NCBI GenBank assembly: GCA_019894875.1
Contig: JAGXNR010000151.1
Location: 1 to 6,093 of the forward strand
Direction of reading: 5' to 3'
Origin: Promethearchaeota archaeon
Lineage (GTDB): Archaea; Asgardarchaeota; Lokiarchaeia; Sigynarchaeales; SOKP01
Length of the DNA: 6,093 nt
In this document: piece after piece, positions 4,973 through 6,093 of the stretch
Position numbering within the stretch: position 1 is the stretch's first letter
Layout of the letters: each line of letters opens with the position of its first letter
The notes under the pieces: model-generated
What the model saw: only the letters and a program-made list of their open reading frames with translations
Databases searched by the model: none
What the model was told of the DNA's origin: nothing
Translations under genes and position numbers: made by a program

Positions 4973-6093
4973 ATGCCACTAAAAACACCAGAAGAATATC
5001 TTGAGTCTATTAAAAAATCAGTCAATTTGTATATGTTTGGTAAAAAGATAGAAGAATTTTGGGATCATCCTATCATCAGACCCTCAATAAACACTGTAAT
5101 GAAAATATATGAATTAGCACAATTGGATGAATTTAAAGATATAATGACAACCACATCTCATTTAACAGGTGAGAAAATAAATAGATTTACACACATCCAT
5201 CAATCTGTGGATGACTTAATTAAAAAGGTGCAGATGCAACGATTATTAGGACAACATACTGCTTGCTGCTTTCAAAGATGTGTAGGTTTTGATGCTGCCA
5301 ATGCACTTTATAGCGTTACTTATGAGATGGATAAAAAGAATGGGTCTGATTATCATGATCGATTTAAGAACTATTGGATAGAGGTACAAAATCAAGATTT
5401 AATGGTCGATGGTGCTATGACAGACACGAAAGGAGATCGTAGTAAAAGACCTAGTCAACAAGCTGATCCTGACGCATACTTACATATTATAGATGAAGAT
5501 GATCATGGAATCACAGTTCGTGGAGCAAAGGTTCATCAAACTGGTTTTTTAAATTCCCATAGAGTTATTGTTATGCCCACATTAGCTTTAAGACCAGGTG
5601 AAGAGGAATATGCTGTAAGTTTCGGAATGGATGCTAATACAAAGGGTATAACCCTTGTGTACGGAAGACAAGCATGTGACACTCGTAAGTTAGAAGAAGG
5701 AAAATTAGATATTGGTAATTATAAATATGGAGGGCAAGAGATTTTTGTCATCTTCGACAATGTTTTTGTACCGAGAGAAAATATTTTCATGAAAGGAGAA
5801 ATTGAATTCTCAGGTGAATTAGTTAACCGCTTTGGTGGATTTCATCGTCAATCTTATGGAGGATGTAAAGTTGGTGTTGGAGACGTACTTATTGGAGCGG
5901 CTGCGTTAATTTCAGAATACAACGGGACTGATAGGGCTTCTCATATTAGAGATAAACTTGTTGAGATGGTGCACCTGAATGAAACTCTTTATAGTTGTGG
6001 GATTGCATGTAGTTCTTTAGGTTTTCAGAGAGAAGCAGGAAATTATGAAATGGATATGCTCTTAGCTAATGTATGTAAACAAAATGTGACAAG
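4973..6093 (+). CDS. abfD: 4-hydroxybutyryl-CoA dehydratase / vinylacetyl-CoA isomerase, N-terminal part (runs off the right edge)
   Basis: The enzyme dehydrates 4-hydroxybutyryl-CoA to crotonyl-CoA by a ketyl-radical mechanism using FAD and a [4Fe-4S] cluster, and isomerises vinylacetyl-CoA. It serves 4-aminobutyrate fermentation in clostridia and the 4-hydroxybutyrate carbon-fixation cycles of archaea. The visible 373 residues, of about 490 usual, follow the Clostridium aminobutyricum enzyme closely from the start: YMFGKKIEEFWDHPIIRPSI (20-39), KVQMQRLLGQ (85-94), DGAMTDTKGDR (146-156), GAKVHQTG (184-191), GRQACDTRK (231-239), FHRQSYGGCKVGVGD (290-304) and LLANVCKQN (363-371). The cluster ligands are present: C99 and C103 in CFQRC, and H291 and C298 in HRQSYGGC. 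Catalytic-region Tyr295 and Lys299 and the counterparts of Thr190 and Glu257 (E256) are also kept. An extra Cys98 sits next to ligand C99. The glutamate near residue 455 lies beyond the edge. No other gene of the pathway is in view, so direction of use is open. Confidence 0.95.
   Translation, partial: MPLKTPEEYLESIKKSVNLYMFGKKIEEFWDHPIIRPSINTVMKIYELAQLDEFKDIMTTTSHLTGEKINRFTHIHQSVDDLIKKVQMQRLLGQHTACCFQRCVGFDAANALYSVTYEMDKKNGSDYHDRFKNYWIEVQNQDLMVDGAMTDTKGDRSKRPSQQADPDAYLHIIDEDDHGITVRGAKVHQTGFLNSHRVIVMPTLALRPGEEEYAVSFGMDANTKGITLVYGRQACDTRKLEEGKLDIGNYKYGGQEIFVIFDNVFVPRENIFMKGEIEFSGELVNRFGGFHRQSYGGCKVGVGDVLIGAAALISEYNGTDRASHIRDKLVEMVHLNETLYSCGIACSSLGFQREAGNYEMDMLLANVCKQNVT

Noticed and set aside
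1..6093. CRISPR arrays, tRNA or rRNA genes, insertion sequences and attachment sites
   Set aside because: No regularly spaced repeats, cloverleaf-like segments, transposase motifs or terminal repeats were found; all sizeable frames are accounted for by housekeeping or hypothetical genes.

Overview
The window looks like chromosomal DNA from an AT-rich (roughly 30% GC by eye), mesophilic anaerobic archaeon. Several genes have TATA-like boxes about 25-30 bases before the start codon and no Shine-Dalgarno site, whereas the genes with leaders or in second position (the phosphate permease and the dehydratase) have clear GGAG/AGGAG sites. This mix of leaderless and SD-led genes is typical of archaea. 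The gene set (PiT permease with a DUF47 PhoU-like partner, a DUF2284 protein, a zinc-ribbon membrane protein, a GldG/IFT52-like protein and an AbfD-type dehydratase) would suit an Asgard-type archaeon. That assignment is inference, and nothing here proves the lineage.

Layout: 1-1013 is a minus-strand phosphate-uptake operon, with a PhoU-like DUF47 gene followed by the start of a PiT permease that runs off the left edge. A 181-base divergent promoter region separates it from a plus-strand DUF2284 cysteine-rich protein (1195-1755). Next on the same strand is a small membrane-anchored zinc-ribbon protein (1838-2365). It converges on a minus-strand adenylosuccinate synthetase gene, purA (2404-3705). 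A second divergent region of 226 bases leads to a plus-strand protein with a GldG/IFT52-like (GIFT) domain and a C-terminal coiled coil (3932-4867). Last is the 5' three quarters of a 4-hydroxybutyryl-CoA dehydratase gene (4973 to the right edge).

The genes do not form one pathway. The phosphate pair clearly works together; the others appear to be separate transcription units with their own promoters. The points most worth following up are the GldG/IFT52-like coiled-coil protein, with an inverted repeat over its promoter, and the purA product, whose guanine-recognition Lys and an aspartate-loop Thr are both replaced. The radical-type dehydratase, found in carbon fixation and aminobutyrate fermentation, also merits attention. 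No RNA genes, CRISPR arrays or mobile elements were seen, and no gene-free stretch exceeds 300 bases.
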